Positions 25,893-35,700 of a DNA stretch of 64,000 nucleotides are shown piece by piece (within the stretch, counting starts at the first letter, position 1; every line of letters starts with the position of its first letter). The stretch is from assembly GCF_000255705.1 (NCBI RefSeq), contig NZ_JH636444.1, positions 44,980 to 108,979 on the forward strand, written 5' to 3'. Origin of the DNA: Zavarzinella formosa DSM 19928 (GTDB taxonomy: Bacteria; Planctomycetota; Planctomycetia; Gemmatales; Gemmataceae). Below the pieces are notes generated by a model, which was not told the origin of the DNA, ran no database searches, and saw nothing but the letters and a program-made list of their open reading frames with translations. The position numbers and the translations under genes were made by a program.

Positions 25893-27506
25893 TCAATAAT
25901 TGAATCGGAACTCGGCGCCACTGAGCAGACTCCAAAGAATCTGGCGCTGGGCATCAGCCGAGCGGTCGGTGCGGCGTTGCAGATATTCGGTCAGCAGTTT
26001 CTTTTCATCCGGCGTGGCCGGGCGGCAAAGCGTCGAGGAAATCATCAGTTCGACAGCCTGGGTTGGGTCTTTGATGGTCTTCAGTTTGCCGATCAAGCGG
26101 TCGCCGCCATCGTTGAGGAATTCTTTTTCCACGCGATCGCTGTTGCTGAACAGCAGGGCCTCGGAGACGCCGATTTGGAAATCATCCGTCGGGGCGGCGA
26201 TGTTCCCGGCGAATCCGCGAGCCGAGTTTTCAATTGATTCGAGCCGCTTTTCAACATCCTCCGGCTTGCCCTCGAAGGTCGCCGGATCGGCGACGGCCAC
26301 TCGCATCGACGCGGCCAGTTGCATCGGCGTCAGCGGTTTCAACTGGGCCACGGCAAAGACGCCGGGGGCGGGGGGGATGTCCCCGGTCCACTTGCTCGAC
26401 CGGCTATAGGTCTTGCTCAGGACGATGCCCCGGATCATCCGGCGAAGATCGTACTGATGGTTGGCCATGTCGCGGCCGAGCCATTGCAGCAATTCGGGGT
26501 GGCTCGCCGGGTTTTCGCTGTGCATTTGGTCGAGCGGCATCACCAAACCGTAGCCAAGGAAACGATGCCAGAGGCGGTTGCTGATCGCCTTGGAGAAGAA
26601 GACCGCTTCTTCGGTTTGCAGGGCGATTTCGACCAGCTTGGCTCTCGCGCTGAAGCTTGGAGGCGGAGGCGATTTCTTGTCTTTCTTTGCTTGCTCGAAC
26701 TTCTGGCGTTCTTTGATTTCCTCTTCTTTGGTCTGCTCTTTCCGGGCCGGCGGGTTGAAGGTTTTGCCGGTGAGGAACATCATCTTGGCTGTTTTTTCCG
26801 GCCCTTTGGTCGGTTTGAATTTCACGGTGGCGTCATCGCGCTCGGCCAAGAAGCCGCCGTTGTCGAAACTGCGGGCGAAAAACGATTTCATGCCGAAGAA
26901 GTGATCTTGTTTCCAATCCTGCACCAACGGGTGGTCATGACATTGGGCGCATGACACGTTGACGCCGAAAAAGGTGACGCTGACATCATTGGTCACGCGG
27001 TCGAGATCGGTGATCCGGGTTTTGAGGTATTCCCCGGAGCCTTTGGTGGCCGCGTCGTCATCGTTCGGGACGAGCAGTTCGCGGAAGATCACATCCCAAG
27101 ACTTGTTGGACCCGAGGGCTTTGACGAGATAGTCCCTGATTCCGGATGTTCTGGATGACGGGCCGGAGATCATGGCGTCGAACTGATTCGCCTGATGACG
27201 CACGAACGCCCCGGAGGCCATCAAGCGGTCCACCAGTTGTTCGCGTTTCTTGGCGTCTTTGGATTCGACGAACGCCTTGCTTTCGGCCGGGGTGGGAATC
27301 CGGCCGACCAGATCGAGCGTCAGACGGCGAATGAGTGTGTAATCGTCGGCTTGGTCAACGGCTTTGGATTTCGAGGTGGCCAGCCGGGCATCAATGTAAT
27401 GATCGATCACCGATTCAATCGGACGATCCGGCGGCAACAGATCGGCGGCAACCGTGAAGGAGGGCAGAATGGTTGCCAGCAACAGAACCAAGCGGTTAGG
27501 CCGCAT
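25893..27506 (-). CDS. DUF1549/DUF1553 protein, cassette 1
   Basis: The 537-residue protein has a Sec signal (MRPNRLVLLLATILPSFTVA), a DUF1549 region (IDARLATSKSK, YTLIRRLTLDLVGRIPTPAE), the motif CAQCHDHPLVQDWKQ, and a C-terminal DUF1553 region (NRLWHRFLGYGLVMPLDQMH, LLQWLGRDMANHQYDLRRMI). The CxxCH may bind haem but can also be structural. ATG 27506 was chosen because GAGG lies 8 bases upstream; an ATG at 27518 is also possible. First gene of the cassette. Confidence 0.92.
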   Translation of the reverse strand: MRPNRLVLLLATILPSFTVAADLLPPDRPIESVIDHYIDARLATSKSKAVDQADDYTLIRRLTLDLVGRIPTPAESKAFVESKDAKKREQLVDRLMASGAFVRHQANQFDAMISGPSSRTSGIRDYLVKALGSNKSWDVIFRELLVPNDDDAATKGSGEYLKTRITDLDRVTNDVSVTFFGVNVSCAQCHDHPLVQDWKQDHFFGMKSFFARSFDNGGFLAERDDATVKFKPTKGPEKTAKMMFLTGKTFNPPARKEQTKEEEIKERQKFEQAKKDKKSPPPPSFSARAKLVEIALQTEEAVFFSKAISNRLWHRFLGYGLVMPLDQMHSENPASHPELLQWLGRDMANHQYDLRRMIRGIVLSKTYSRSSKWTGDIPPAPGVFAVAQLKPLTPMQLAASMRVAVADPATFEGKPEDVEKRLESIENSARGFAGNIAAPTDDFQIGVSEALLFSNSDRVEKEFLNDGGDRLIGKLKTIKDPTQAVELMISSTLCRPATPDEKKLLTEYLQRRTDRSADAQRQILWSLLSGAEFRFNY

Positions 27507-27704
27507 GGAGAACCTCATGACACGTTCGGAGACAATTCCGTGGCGCGGAATCGGAAGACGGATGTTCAGGCAGGCGGTCCGTCAGGTAGGTGTTGAGATT
27601 ATCGGTCAAGTGACAAACGAAAGCAAGCATTTTCCGACAAGTGTTTCGACGAAATCGGTTGGCAATGCCTTGCGGGTTGCTTTTCACCCCGCGCATCAAG
27701 CCTG

Positions 27705-28766
27705 TCATCCCACAAACTCAAATCCATGCAGCGGGGAAGTGTTCGCCGGGTATTCCTTGTCCTTGCCAAGCTGTCGGCCGTTGCCGGAACTGTTGGCGTT
27801 GGTCGCCGACACAAACAAGCGTTTGCCGTCCGGGTGAATCGCCAGCGAATGGGCATTCGGGACCGGGTATGACTGGAACGGTTGCGCTTCGCCGGGTTTC
27901 AAGAAGATCAATTTACCCTGGCCGGGTTGGCCGCTGGTCACGGCCATGAGGAAACCATCGGGGTTCCAGTGCATGTCGAGGACGTAGCCATCCGCTTCGT
28001 TGGTCGTCTTGTGATTCATTTTGGCCTGACCGCTGACCCAGTCGAAACCGATCACCAAGTTGAAACCTTGCACGAAGCCGCCGCTCTTGGGCTGACAGCC
28101 GCCCGCGAAGAGCATGGACGCATCGGCATTCCATGCGAAGCAACGCACTCCGCCGACATCCTGAAGGCGATCATGCAGGAACATCTGTTTGGCGTTGAGT
28201 TCCCGTTTTAACTTTCCGGTTGAATGATCCCATTCTTTGATGAGGCCATGCAAGTCGCCGGTGATGAGGCTGAGGCCCGAAGGGTGGAACGTCATCGCCA
28301 GAACGTCGTCACCGGCTTCCCATCGCCGGATTTCCTTGCCGGTGGCAGGATCAGTCAGACGGATGATGTTGTCCCGCCCAGCTGTCGCCAGAAACTCCGC
28401 TTTGGGGTGAATAGCCATCGCATGAATCCATGTGGAATGAGCGTCGGCCACAGACCAGAGGGGTTTCGTTTGAACGGGATCGGCTGACCAAGCGTTGACG
28501 CGACCCCATGAGTCGGCACTGAAAAAACGCTCCCCCTTTGAATCGAAGGCAACACATTGAACCCAAGCATTATGACCCGCCAGCGGTGGCAAGTCGGTCA
28601 GTTCGGCGGGGGTCACTTTCCAGCGACGAATGCCCCCCTCGAACGTGCCGGCGACCAGCATGTCCCCCTTCGGGGAATACTCGATGCCGCACAATTGCTG
28701 GCTGACCGGGATTGGTTTGGCGGCCTTGAGCGTTCCCTTGGCCGGGGCGGGAGTGGTTGGCGGCAT
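27705..28766 (-). CDS. WD40-repeat protein, cassette 2
   Basis: The 353-residue propeller has WD40 blades such as AEFLATAGRDNIIRLTDPATG and SLITGDLHGLIKEWDHSTG. It begins MPPTTPAPAKGTLKAA with no signal peptide. It starts 15 bases after the DUF1501 stop, so it is almost certainly co-transcribed and possibly coupled. Similar in length and order to the WD40 gene of cassette 1, but clearly diverged. Confidence 0.87.
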   Translation of the reverse strand: MPPTTPAPAKGTLKAAKPIPVSQQLCGIEYSPKGDMLVAGTFEGGIRRWKVTPAELTDLPPLAGHNAWVQCVAFDSKGERFFSADSWGRVNAWSADPVQTKPLWSVADAHSTWIHAMAIHPKAEFLATAGRDNIIRLTDPATGKEIRRWEAGDDVLAMTFHPSGLSLITGDLHGLIKEWDHSTGKLKRELNAKQMFLHDRLQDVGGVRCFAWNADASMLFAGGCQPKSGGFVQGFNLVIGFDWVSGQAKMNHKTTNEADGYVLDMHWNPDGFLMAVTSGQPGQGKLIFLKPGEAQPFQSYPVPNAHSLAIHPDGKRLFVSATNANSSGNGRQLGKDKEYPANTSPLHGFEFVG

Positions 28767-28781
28767 GTGGGGTTTCTCGGG

Positions 28782-30062
28782 TCAGGCCAGTGCTTCGGTG
28801 AGAGGTTTGCAACCTTCGTGGGCGATGGGGAGCGGTTGTCCTTCGTTGTCGTATTCCGTCTTTTTCGGGTCGATGCCCAAGGCCCGGAACCACGTGTGGA
28901 AGAGGTGGCCGATGTCGTGTTCGTCGGTGGCCACAAAGGTTCCTTTGTCGTTCGTCTTGCCGACCACGGCCCCCTTTTTGATGCCCGTCCCCCCCATCGC
29001 GAGGGACCATGCCTCGGGCCAATGGTCCCGGCCCAAGTGCCCGTTGATGCGGGGCGTCCGGCCAAATTCGGACATGGCGATCACCAGTGTATGCTCTAAC
29101 ATGCCCCGTTCGTGGAGATCGGAAATCATCGCGGCAAAGGCTTGGTCAAATTGCGGAACCAAGCTGCCTTGCCCGTTGAAGTTGTCCCCGTGGGTGTCCC
29201 ATCCAAAGGAAGAGACTTTCACGAACGTGACCCCGGCCTCCAGCATTCGCCGGGCGATCAGCATGTGGCGGCCGATCTCATGCTTGCCGTAGCGTTCCAC
29301 ATCCTTGGGGGAATAAGTGGAGATGTCGAACAAATCACGCCGCTTTTGAAGCTGGGCGGCCATGTTGAAGACGTATCGGGTCGCCTCCATCGTGTTCGTT
29401 CGACGGTTCTCGGCGTAGCGTTGATCGACCAGATTTCGCAACTCGTTCCGTTCGTTGTCCTCTTCGGCGGTCATCGTCTCCGGTCGCAACAGGTTGTCCG
29501 GGGCCTTGCCGTCGCCGAGGGCCAAGGCGCCGAATTTTGGGCCAAGAAACCCGGCGTCTTTGGGCATGAAACCGCCGCTCAGCGGTTTCACATGGATGTA
29601 AGGGGGAAGTCCGCTATCGCCCGAACCAAGGAGTTTGGCGACAGCCGAGCCGAAGTAAGGATAAGTCACGCCGCGATTTTTGGGGTCGCCGCGTTGGATG
29701 CGCTCCACCCCGGCCGAGTGAGAGTTGTCCTGGGTGCAAAGGCTGCGCACCAAGGCCAAATGATGCATCTGTTTCGCGGAATTCGGCAGCAATTCCGAGA
29801 TGTGGATGCCGGGCACGCTGGTGGGAATCGCCCGGAAGGGACCGCCAAACGGGGTGTTTGGTTTTGGGTCCCAACTTTCTAGCTGGCTGAGGCCGCCATC
29901 CAGCCAGACGAACAAAACCTGTTTGCCTTTCTTCTTCGCTTCGGCCGCAATGGTCAACGGATTGACCGCCAGTGCGGAAGCCCCGGCGAGAGCGGTGGCC
30001 CCAAGCCATTGACGGCGGGAAAGCAAATGATCGCGGGGCGTGCATAACGGTGAGCGGGCCAC
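28782..30062 (-). CDS. DUF1501 protein, cassette 2
   Basis: The 426-residue protein starts at a GTG (30062) with GGGAG six bases upstream. The N-terminal SRRQWLGATALAG is a Tat-type signal. Family blocks: FVWLDGGLSQLESWDPKPN, LALVRSLCTQDNSHSAGVE, WDTHGDNFNGQG and MSEFGRTPRINGHLGRDHWP. Likely periplasmic; enzymatic function is not known. It lies 14 bases after the DUF1549 gene. Confidence 0.92.
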   Translation of the reverse strand: MARSPLCTPRDHLLSRRQWLGATALAGASALAVNPLTIAAEAKKKGKQVLFVWLDGGLSQLESWDPKPNTPFGGPFRAIPTSVPGIHISELLPNSAKQMHHLALVRSLCTQDNSHSAGVERIQRGDPKNRGVTYPYFGSAVAKLLGSGDSGLPPYIHVKPLSGGFMPKDAGFLGPKFGALALGDGKAPDNLLRPETMTAEEDNERNELRNLVDQRYAENRRTNTMEATRYVFNMAAQLQKRRDLFDISTYSPKDVERYGKHEIGRHMLIARRMLEAGVTFVKVSSFGWDTHGDNFNGQGSLVPQFDQAFAAMISDLHERGMLEHTLVIAMSEFGRTPRINGHLGRDHWPEAWSLAMGGTGIKKGAVVGKTNDKGTFVATDEHDIGHLFHTWFRALGIDPKKTEYDNEGQPLPIAHEGCKPLTEALA

Positions 30063-30076
30063 GGATTACTCCCGGA

Positions 30077-31636
30077 TCAGTGATTGATGCCGAATTCGGT
30101 GGAAGCCAGCAATGCCCAGACCAGTCGGCTCACAGCTTCCGCTTTCTTGGCTTCATGCTTCTTCACATAGGCGTTGACCGTCTGACGCTCCGCATCGGTC
30201 GGTTTGCGTGAAAGCACGGTGAGATAAACCTCATCGGCTAATTCGCCTTCGGGCTTCTTCGAGAGTTGATCCACGACATTGCCGGGTTGCGGGGCCAGCC
30301 AACCGAGAACGAGCGGATCGTTCAGCAGGAACAACGCCCCCTTGAGCATCGGCGAGATTTCATCCTCCGGTTCACGGGGGGCGTTGGCGTAAGCCTTCAT
30401 GATCTTGGTCTTGGCAGCCGGGTCGGCTTTCACGTTCAGGGCCGTTTGAAACGAGGCGATCAACTGCTCGGCCGAGAGACGCTTTTCAAGCGAGGTCACA
30501 AAGAGTTGTGGCTCAGCCTTGGCGACACCCTCCGGGAGTTTGCCGGAGCGTTGGTAGGTTTGCGAACGAGTGATTTCGGTGATCAACCATTTGATGTCGT
30601 AACCGTGGGCGACGAATTCATCGGCAAGCAACGCCAGCAATTCCGGGTGCGACGGGGGATTGCCCGCATGGTGCAAATCCAGCGGGTGAACGATGCCCCG
30701 GCCGAGCAGCAAGAACCAAATCCGGTTGGTGATGTTGCGGGCGAAGTCCGGCGATTCTTTTGACGGCACTTGCTCCGACAGCAACGTCAGCGGGCTGAAT
30801 TTCAGTTGTCCGGGGCTTTTGGCTTTGGGGTCCGGGGCTTTGGCGTATTCCTCCCCCTTCTTGAACACGACTACTTCCAGTTCCTTGCCACCCGGCAAAC
30901 CGGGGCCGGTTTCCTTGGGGATCTTCTTGAAAACGGACATGAACGGAACTTTGCCGGGCATGGGTTTCTCACCCACAACAGCGGTCTTCTCGTCGTTCAG
31001 GAACGCATTCTGCACGAAGGCGAACAGCCCCTTGAAATCCTTCTGCTTGTATTCCTCAATGAACAGGTGATCGTGACACTCGGCGCACCGCAAATCTTTG
31101 CCAAGGAACAACCGGCCAATATCGCGGGTGAGGGCCGAATAATCGACCGTCTGCTGGCCGTAATGTTCCAACCGCTTGGACATGAAGAAACTGGAACCTT
31201 TCGTCTCCGGGTTGCTTCCGTCTGCCCGGAGGATTTCCTTCGCAATCTGGTTCCAAGGCTTGTTCTTTTTGAACGACTCCAGCAGGTAGGCCGACCAGTC
31301 CGCGTGGTCGCCAAGGCGTTCCATGAACATCACATGAAATTGCTCGCTCATGCGAGTCGGGAAGTCCGGGCCGTTGAGCAAATCATCGATCAATTTCGAG
31401 CGTTTCGTCGGTGAGGCATCCGCCAGAAACCGGGCGGTCTCATCCCTCGCGGGAATGCGTCCGGCGAGATCGAGATAGATGCGTCGCAAGAATTCCGCAT
31501 TGTCCGAAAGGTTTGAGAACTTGGCGTTGGATGCCTTTGCGGAGATGAGCTGGTCAATCCGTGCGGACAGCGGTTCGGCCGCAAACGGCGCGGCGGGAAA
31601 GGCAAGCAGGAGGGTGAGAACCAAGTGGCGAGGCAT
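30077..31636 (-). CDS. DUF1549/DUF1553 protein, cassette 2
   Basis: The 519-residue protein has a signal peptide (MPRHLVLTLLLAFPAAPFA), the DUF1549 start (EFLRRIYLDLAGRIPARDE), the CAECHDHLFIEEYKQKDF motif and the DUF1553 end (NRIWFLLLGRGIVHPLDLHH; LLALLADEFVAHGYDIKWLI). It is the first gene of the second DUF1549-DUF1501-WD40 cassette and parallels the protein at 25893. Confidence 0.92.
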   Translation of the reverse strand: MPRHLVLTLLLAFPAAPFAAEPLSARIDQLISAKASNAKFSNLSDNAEFLRRIYLDLAGRIPARDETARFLADASPTKRSKLIDDLLNGPDFPTRMSEQFHVMFMERLGDHADWSAYLLESFKKNKPWNQIAKEILRADGSNPETKGSSFFMSKRLEHYGQQTVDYSALTRDIGRLFLGKDLRCAECHDHLFIEEYKQKDFKGLFAFVQNAFLNDEKTAVVGEKPMPGKVPFMSVFKKIPKETGPGLPGGKELEVVVFKKGEEYAKAPDPKAKSPGQLKFSPLTLLSEQVPSKESPDFARNITNRIWFLLLGRGIVHPLDLHHAGNPPSHPELLALLADEFVAHGYDIKWLITEITRSQTYQRSGKLPEGVAKAEPQLFVTSLEKRLSAEQLIASFQTALNVKADPAAKTKIMKAYANAPREPEDEISPMLKGALFLLNDPLVLGWLAPQPGNVVDQLSKKPEGELADEVYLTVLSRKPTDAERQTVNAYVKKHEAKKAEAVSRLVWALLASTEFGINH

Positions 31637-31901
31637 GGAAGGCGTTCCGACCGGGGTATCGGCGGGTGTCAGGCAGGTGAGGAAAGATTAACCCATTTTG
31701 GCTGACGGGGGAAGCGAGAAACGGCCGGTTCCCAAAGATTCGTGCTGTGCCGGTTCTTCTCGATTTGAAAAAGAGACCGGAAGCGCCGGGTTTCCTCATG
31801 ATGCGGGTTAAACCTGCCGATTTGGTAAGAGAGAAGCATACGATGCCCGCACACAAAGCTGGGACGAAGCCGTCATCCGCGACGGCCAACGGAGTTGGAA
31901 C

Positions 31902-33410
31902 ATGCGAAAACGGATTCTCGGTTCACTCGCCGTGGTCGCGGCCGGCGCCGGGTTGTCGTTCGGCCAAGGTCCGCCACCGGGCGCTATGCCCGGACCGGGA
32001 CAAGGCCCGATGATGATGCCCGGACAAGGGCCTGGACCGGGCGCCATGATGAGCCCCGGCGGACCCGGCGGCTATCCCGGACCGGGTCCGGGCGGACCTG
32101 GCGGTTATCCCATGCCGGGACCGGGCGGCCCCGACAGTGGCCTGATGCTTCGCAACGGCCAGCAAATCATCCCGCCGCCGATGGTCGGGAGTTCATTGAG
32201 TCCGGCCGAATTCGGCCCTCCTGGCCTTAGCCCCGACATGCGAGGACCCGGAGAAGGTGGATTTGGCGGTCGCGGCAGCGGCCTGGGGGCTTGGGAACAG
32301 CCCGGCCCGCCTACTTTCTGGGTTGGTTTCGATTATCTGATGTGGTGGCAGAAGTCCCAACCACTGGAATCAGCCTTGGTGACCACGAGCAGCGCGGGCA
32401 GCGCGGGCGTGGTGGGCAGCCCATCAACCACAAGCGTGCTCGGGAGTGGTTCGTTGAGCGTGGGCCGGATCAATGGCTTGCGGCAATGGTTCGGGTTTTA
32501 CACGGACGAAGAACGACGCAACGGGATGGAGTTTACTTGGTTTTTGATGGAAAACCGCTCCTTCGGCCAAAACTTTCAATCCTCCACCGCGGGATTGCCG
32601 CTTTATGCAATCCCTTTCCGGGATGCAACGACCGGCAATGCCGGGTCCTATGTGATTAGTTCGCCGTTGAGCCAGGTTGGGGGGATACAATTCGCCACCC
32701 AAAGCCAGGCGTACAACATCGAAGGCAATTGCATTCTCAACCTGTATCGGGGTGACGAGGGTTCTGGCAACGGAATTGACTTTCTGGTCGGGATGCGGTT
32801 TTTCGACCTTCAAGAAAGCATGAGTTTGGACACACGGACCACGAATTACCCCGGCGTGACCCTGCCGTTCTCGGGGTTGACGGTGGGGGCGGCCAATCCG
32901 GTTGGGATTACGACCTCTGACCGCGTCCGGTCGTTCAACGAGTTCTATGGCTTGAACTTGGGTCTCCGCGGGGATCACAATTATGGCCGTATCTATTGGG
33001 GTTGGACAGCCAAGTTCGCCGCCGGTTACATGAACTCCTACACGGATGTGATGGGATCATCGACCTTGAACAATCTTGGCGTCGCCTCCACGGCCGCCGG
33101 GGGACGGTTCTTTGACGCCGCAGATATCGGTCGGCACAAGGACGGCGACTTTGCCTTTATCCCGGAAGGCGGCCTGAATCTCGGTTATCAGCTCACGCCG
33201 AAGGTGCGTCTGCAAATGGGCTACACCTTCATGTATGTCAGCCGGGTGATTCGGCCAGGATCGTCTTTTGACCAGAGTATCAATAATCGAGCGTTGCCGA
33301 CTGACCCGAACTATGGCCTCGCTCCGTCGGCGGCTTACAACCGCGATCTGACGAAGAACACGGATTATTTCCTTCAGGGGATCAATTTCGGATTGCAGTT
33401 CGGTTTCTAA
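31902..33410 (+). CDS. BBP7-type outer-membrane beta-barrel protein
   Basis: The 502-residue product has a short signal (MRKRILGSLAVVAAGAGLSF), a Gly/Pro/Met-rich low-complexity stretch (residues about 25-90, GPGQGP/GGPGGYP units), then FWVGFDYLMWWQKSQPLESA, the hallmark opening of planctomycete BBP7 (formerly DUF1551) barrels. Beta-strand-rich segments follow and the protein ends FLQGINFGLQFGF, with a C-terminal aromatic as in outer-membrane barrels. Single-gene unit followed by a strong hairpin. Confidence 0.85.
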   Translation: MRKRILGSLAVVAAGAGLSFGQGPPPGAMPGPGQGPMMMPGQGPGPGAMMSPGGPGGYPGPGPGGPGGYPMPGPGGPDSGLMLRNGQQIIPPPMVGSSLSPAEFGPPGLSPDMRGPGEGGFGGRGSGLGAWEQPGPPTFWVGFDYLMWWQKSQPLESALVTTSSAGSAGVVGSPSTTSVLGSGSLSVGRINGLRQWFGFYTDEERRNGMEFTWFLMENRSFGQNFQSSTAGLPLYAIPFRDATTGNAGSYVISSPLSQVGGIQFATQSQAYNIEGNCILNLYRGDEGSGNGIDFLVGMRFFDLQESMSLDTRTTNYPGVTLPFSGLTVGAANPVGITTSDRVRSFNEFYGLNLGLRGDHNYGRIYWGWTAKFAAGYMNSYTDVMGSSTLNNLGVASTAAGGRFFDAADIGRHKDGDFAFIPEGGLNLGYQLTPKVRLQMGYTFMYVSRVIRPGSSFDQSINNRALPTDPNYGLAPSAAYNRDLTKNTDYFLQGINFGLQFGF

Positions 33411-33434
33411 TCATCCATCCGGATTGTTTCTCTG

Positions 33435-33462
33435 CGACGCCCGGCCAATTGGCCGGGCGTCG
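33435..33462 (+). terminator. Strong stem-loop after the BBP7 gene
   Basis: A 12-bp perfect GC-rich stem (33435-33446 with 33451-33462) with an AATT loop starts 25 bases after the stop. There is no clean T-run after it. Confidence 0.65.
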
Positions 33463-33668
33463 TGCGTTGACCGGGCGTGTTTGCCGCAATTCCAACAGAG
33501 GCGAGACAATCCCGTAAGATATCCCGAGCGTTGCGGAAGCGCGTTGTGTGTTCAATTGTCCACTCACCGGACAACAAACACATGCCCGGCCTTGTCGCCG
33601 GGCTTGCGATACCCGGTTCCCAATTATCTTGGGATCGGTTCGTGCCTCCGCTGGTTCCCTCCCGGAAA

Positions 33669-35696
33669 ATGTCCAACCCATCGTCTCCGACGCCGACTTC
33701 AAGCGGCGGTCATCACCAGAGTTTTTGGCTCGGCGTGATGTGTCTCACCGGCGTGGATTACTTCAGCACGCTCGGTTACCAACCATCCATCGCCGTGGAA
33801 AGCGCCGGCCTGCTGGCGCCGCTGGCCACGATTGTCCTTGTGTTGGTCACCCTCTTCGGGGCGCTGCCGGTTTACTGCTATGTGGCCGGCAAGTCTTTTG
33901 AAGGCCAGGGTTCCATTGGGATGCTGGCGAAACTCCTCAGCGGCTGGCCGGGGAAGATCCTCGTGCTGACCCTGCTCGGGTTCGCGGCCACCGACTTCGT
34001 CATCACCAAGACACTCTCGGCCGCCGACGCGGCCGAGCATCTCATCAACAACCCCTACTGGCCGCTCGACAAACCGAAAAGCCAGTCCGAACACGGTCAG
34101 ATCGTCACCGTTACCATGTTGCTCCTTGTTTTGCTCGGGGCGACCTTCATGCGCGGGTTCAAAGAGGTGATCGGGATCGCGGCCGTGATCGTCACGGTAT
34201 ATCTGCTCCTCAATGTGATTGTGATCGCCGCCGGTCTTTCTTATCTGAATGATCACCCCGAACGGTTCACCCATTGGTTGGAACGTGTTCGAGCGGGAGA
34301 TTGGTATTTGGAGGAATCACCAAGCACATCGACGGGGTTTTGGGCCACCATCGCCGTCAGCGTGCTGCTGTTCCCGAAACTGGCCCTTGGATTGAGCGGT
34401 TTCGAGACTGGCGTGGCCGTGATGGCCCATATCAAGGGCCGGGAGGATGACGAACCCAAAAAGCCGCGGGGGCGAATCACGAACACCCGGAAGTTGCTGC
34501 TGTGCGCGGCCGTCATCATGTCCGTTGCCTTGCTGGGATCGTCCCTCATTGTAAGCACGCTGGTGCCGCCGGAAGCCATCACGACGGTGAATGCCAAGGG
34601 CGAACCGCCATTGGATGCGAACGGGAAGCCGATCGAGAAGAAGGATCGGGAGAAGCCGCCGGCGAACGCCCGCGCCCTCGCTTATCTGGCGCACGGCGAA
34701 GGCCCCGAAAAAATATCGCCGATCTTCGGGAATGCCTTCGGCACGATTTACGACATCAGCACCATCATCATTCTTTGGTTCGCCGGGGCCAGTGCGATGG
34801 CGGGGCTTTTGAATCTCGTCCCGCAATATTTGCCAAAGTACGGCATGGCCCCGGAGTGGGCGCAAGCCATCCGGCCGCTGGTGCTGATGTTCACGGGCAT
34901 TAACTTGCTGGTGACTTGGATCTTCAAGGCTAGCGTCGAGGCCCAGGGAGATGCCTATGCCACCGGGGTGCTGGTGCTGATGACCAGCGCCTGTATCGCC
35001 AGCGTGATCGATCTCGCCCGCCACAAGGGATTGAAGTGGCGATTGTTGACGATTTATTTCGCCCTCATCACGGCGGTATTCGTGTTCACAACGGCCGACA
35101 ATATTTACGAGAAATCGGCGGGGATCAAGATCGCCAGTTTCTTCATCGTGACGATTCTGTTCACTTCGATCTTCTCCCGCGTCTCCCGGAGCCGGGAATT
35201 GCGGTTCAGCGGCTTCCATTTGCCGGATGTGCAATCCCGGCTTCTGTGGGACACGCTTCGGCATTTGGAGCTTTCGGTGCTGGTTCCGCACCGGCCGGGG
35301 CGCCGGACCTTGGAGGAGAAGGAACAGATCATCCGGCGGGAACACCGCATCCCGCCGGAAATGATGGTCGTGTTTGTGGAGGTGGAACTCTATGACGCCA
35401 GCGAGTTCAACAACCTGCCGACATTGAAAATCCGGGCCGTCGAGGGGAAATACATCCTGCACATCTCCAAGGCGGCATCCATCTCGCACACCCTGGCGGC
35501 TTTGGCCCTTGAAATGGCCAAAGTCGGCCGGCCGCCGGAGATTCACTTTGGCTGGACGGATGAATCGCCAATGAGCGGAACCCTCGGGTTCCTGCTCTTC
35601 GGCGAAGGAAATGTGCCGTGGATGGTGCGGGAACTGATTCGCCGGGCCGAGCCGAACCAGGATCGCCGCCCGCTGATCATCATCGCCGGACAGTGA
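33669..35696 (+). CDS. APC-superfamily permease with C-terminal soluble domain
   Basis: The 675-residue protein has about 12 membrane helices: the N-terminal FWLGVMCLTGVDYFSTLGYQ resembles APC/KUP-type transporters, followed by repeated hydrophobic stretches to about residue 500. A hydrophilic loop near residue 310 (KGEPPLDANGKPIEKKDR) interrupts the bundle, and about 190 C-terminal residues are soluble (MMVVFVEVELYDASEFNN onward). ATG 33669 was chosen because residues before it are not hydrophobic or conserved; earlier starts exist. Substrate cannot be told. Confidence 0.78.
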   Translation: MSNPSSPTPTSSGGHHQSFWLGVMCLTGVDYFSTLGYQPSIAVESAGLLAPLATIVLVLVTLFGALPVYCYVAGKSFEGQGSIGMLAKLLSGWPGKILVLTLLGFAATDFVITKTLSAADAAEHLINNPYWPLDKPKSQSEHGQIVTVTMLLLVLLGATFMRGFKEVIGIAAVIVTVYLLLNVIVIAAGLSYLNDHPERFTHWLERVRAGDWYLEESPSTSTGFWATIAVSVLLFPKLALGLSGFETGVAVMAHIKGREDDEPKKPRGRITNTRKLLLCAAVIMSVALLGSSLIVSTLVPPEAITTVNAKGEPPLDANGKPIEKKDREKPPANARALAYLAHGEGPEKISPIFGNAFGTIYDISTIIILWFAGASAMAGLLNLVPQYLPKYGMAPEWAQAIRPLVLMFTGINLLVTWIFKASVEAQGDAYATGVLVLMTSACIASVIDLARHKGLKWRLLTIYFALITAVFVFTTADNIYEKSAGIKIASFFIVTILFTSIFSRVSRSRELRFSGFHLPDVQSRLLWDTLRHLELSVLVPHRPGRRTLEEKEQIIRREHRIPPEMMVVFVEVELYDASEFNNLPTLKIRAVEGKYILHISKAASISHTLAALALEMAKVGRPPEIHFGWTDESPMSGTLGFLLFGEGNVPWMVRELIRRAEPNQDRRPLIIIAGQ

Positions 35697-35700
35697 TGAA

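Noticed and set aside
34317..35546. 409-codon minus-strand frame
   Set aside because: Antisense to the APC-type permease; rich in His/Gln/Arg as expected for a shadow frame.
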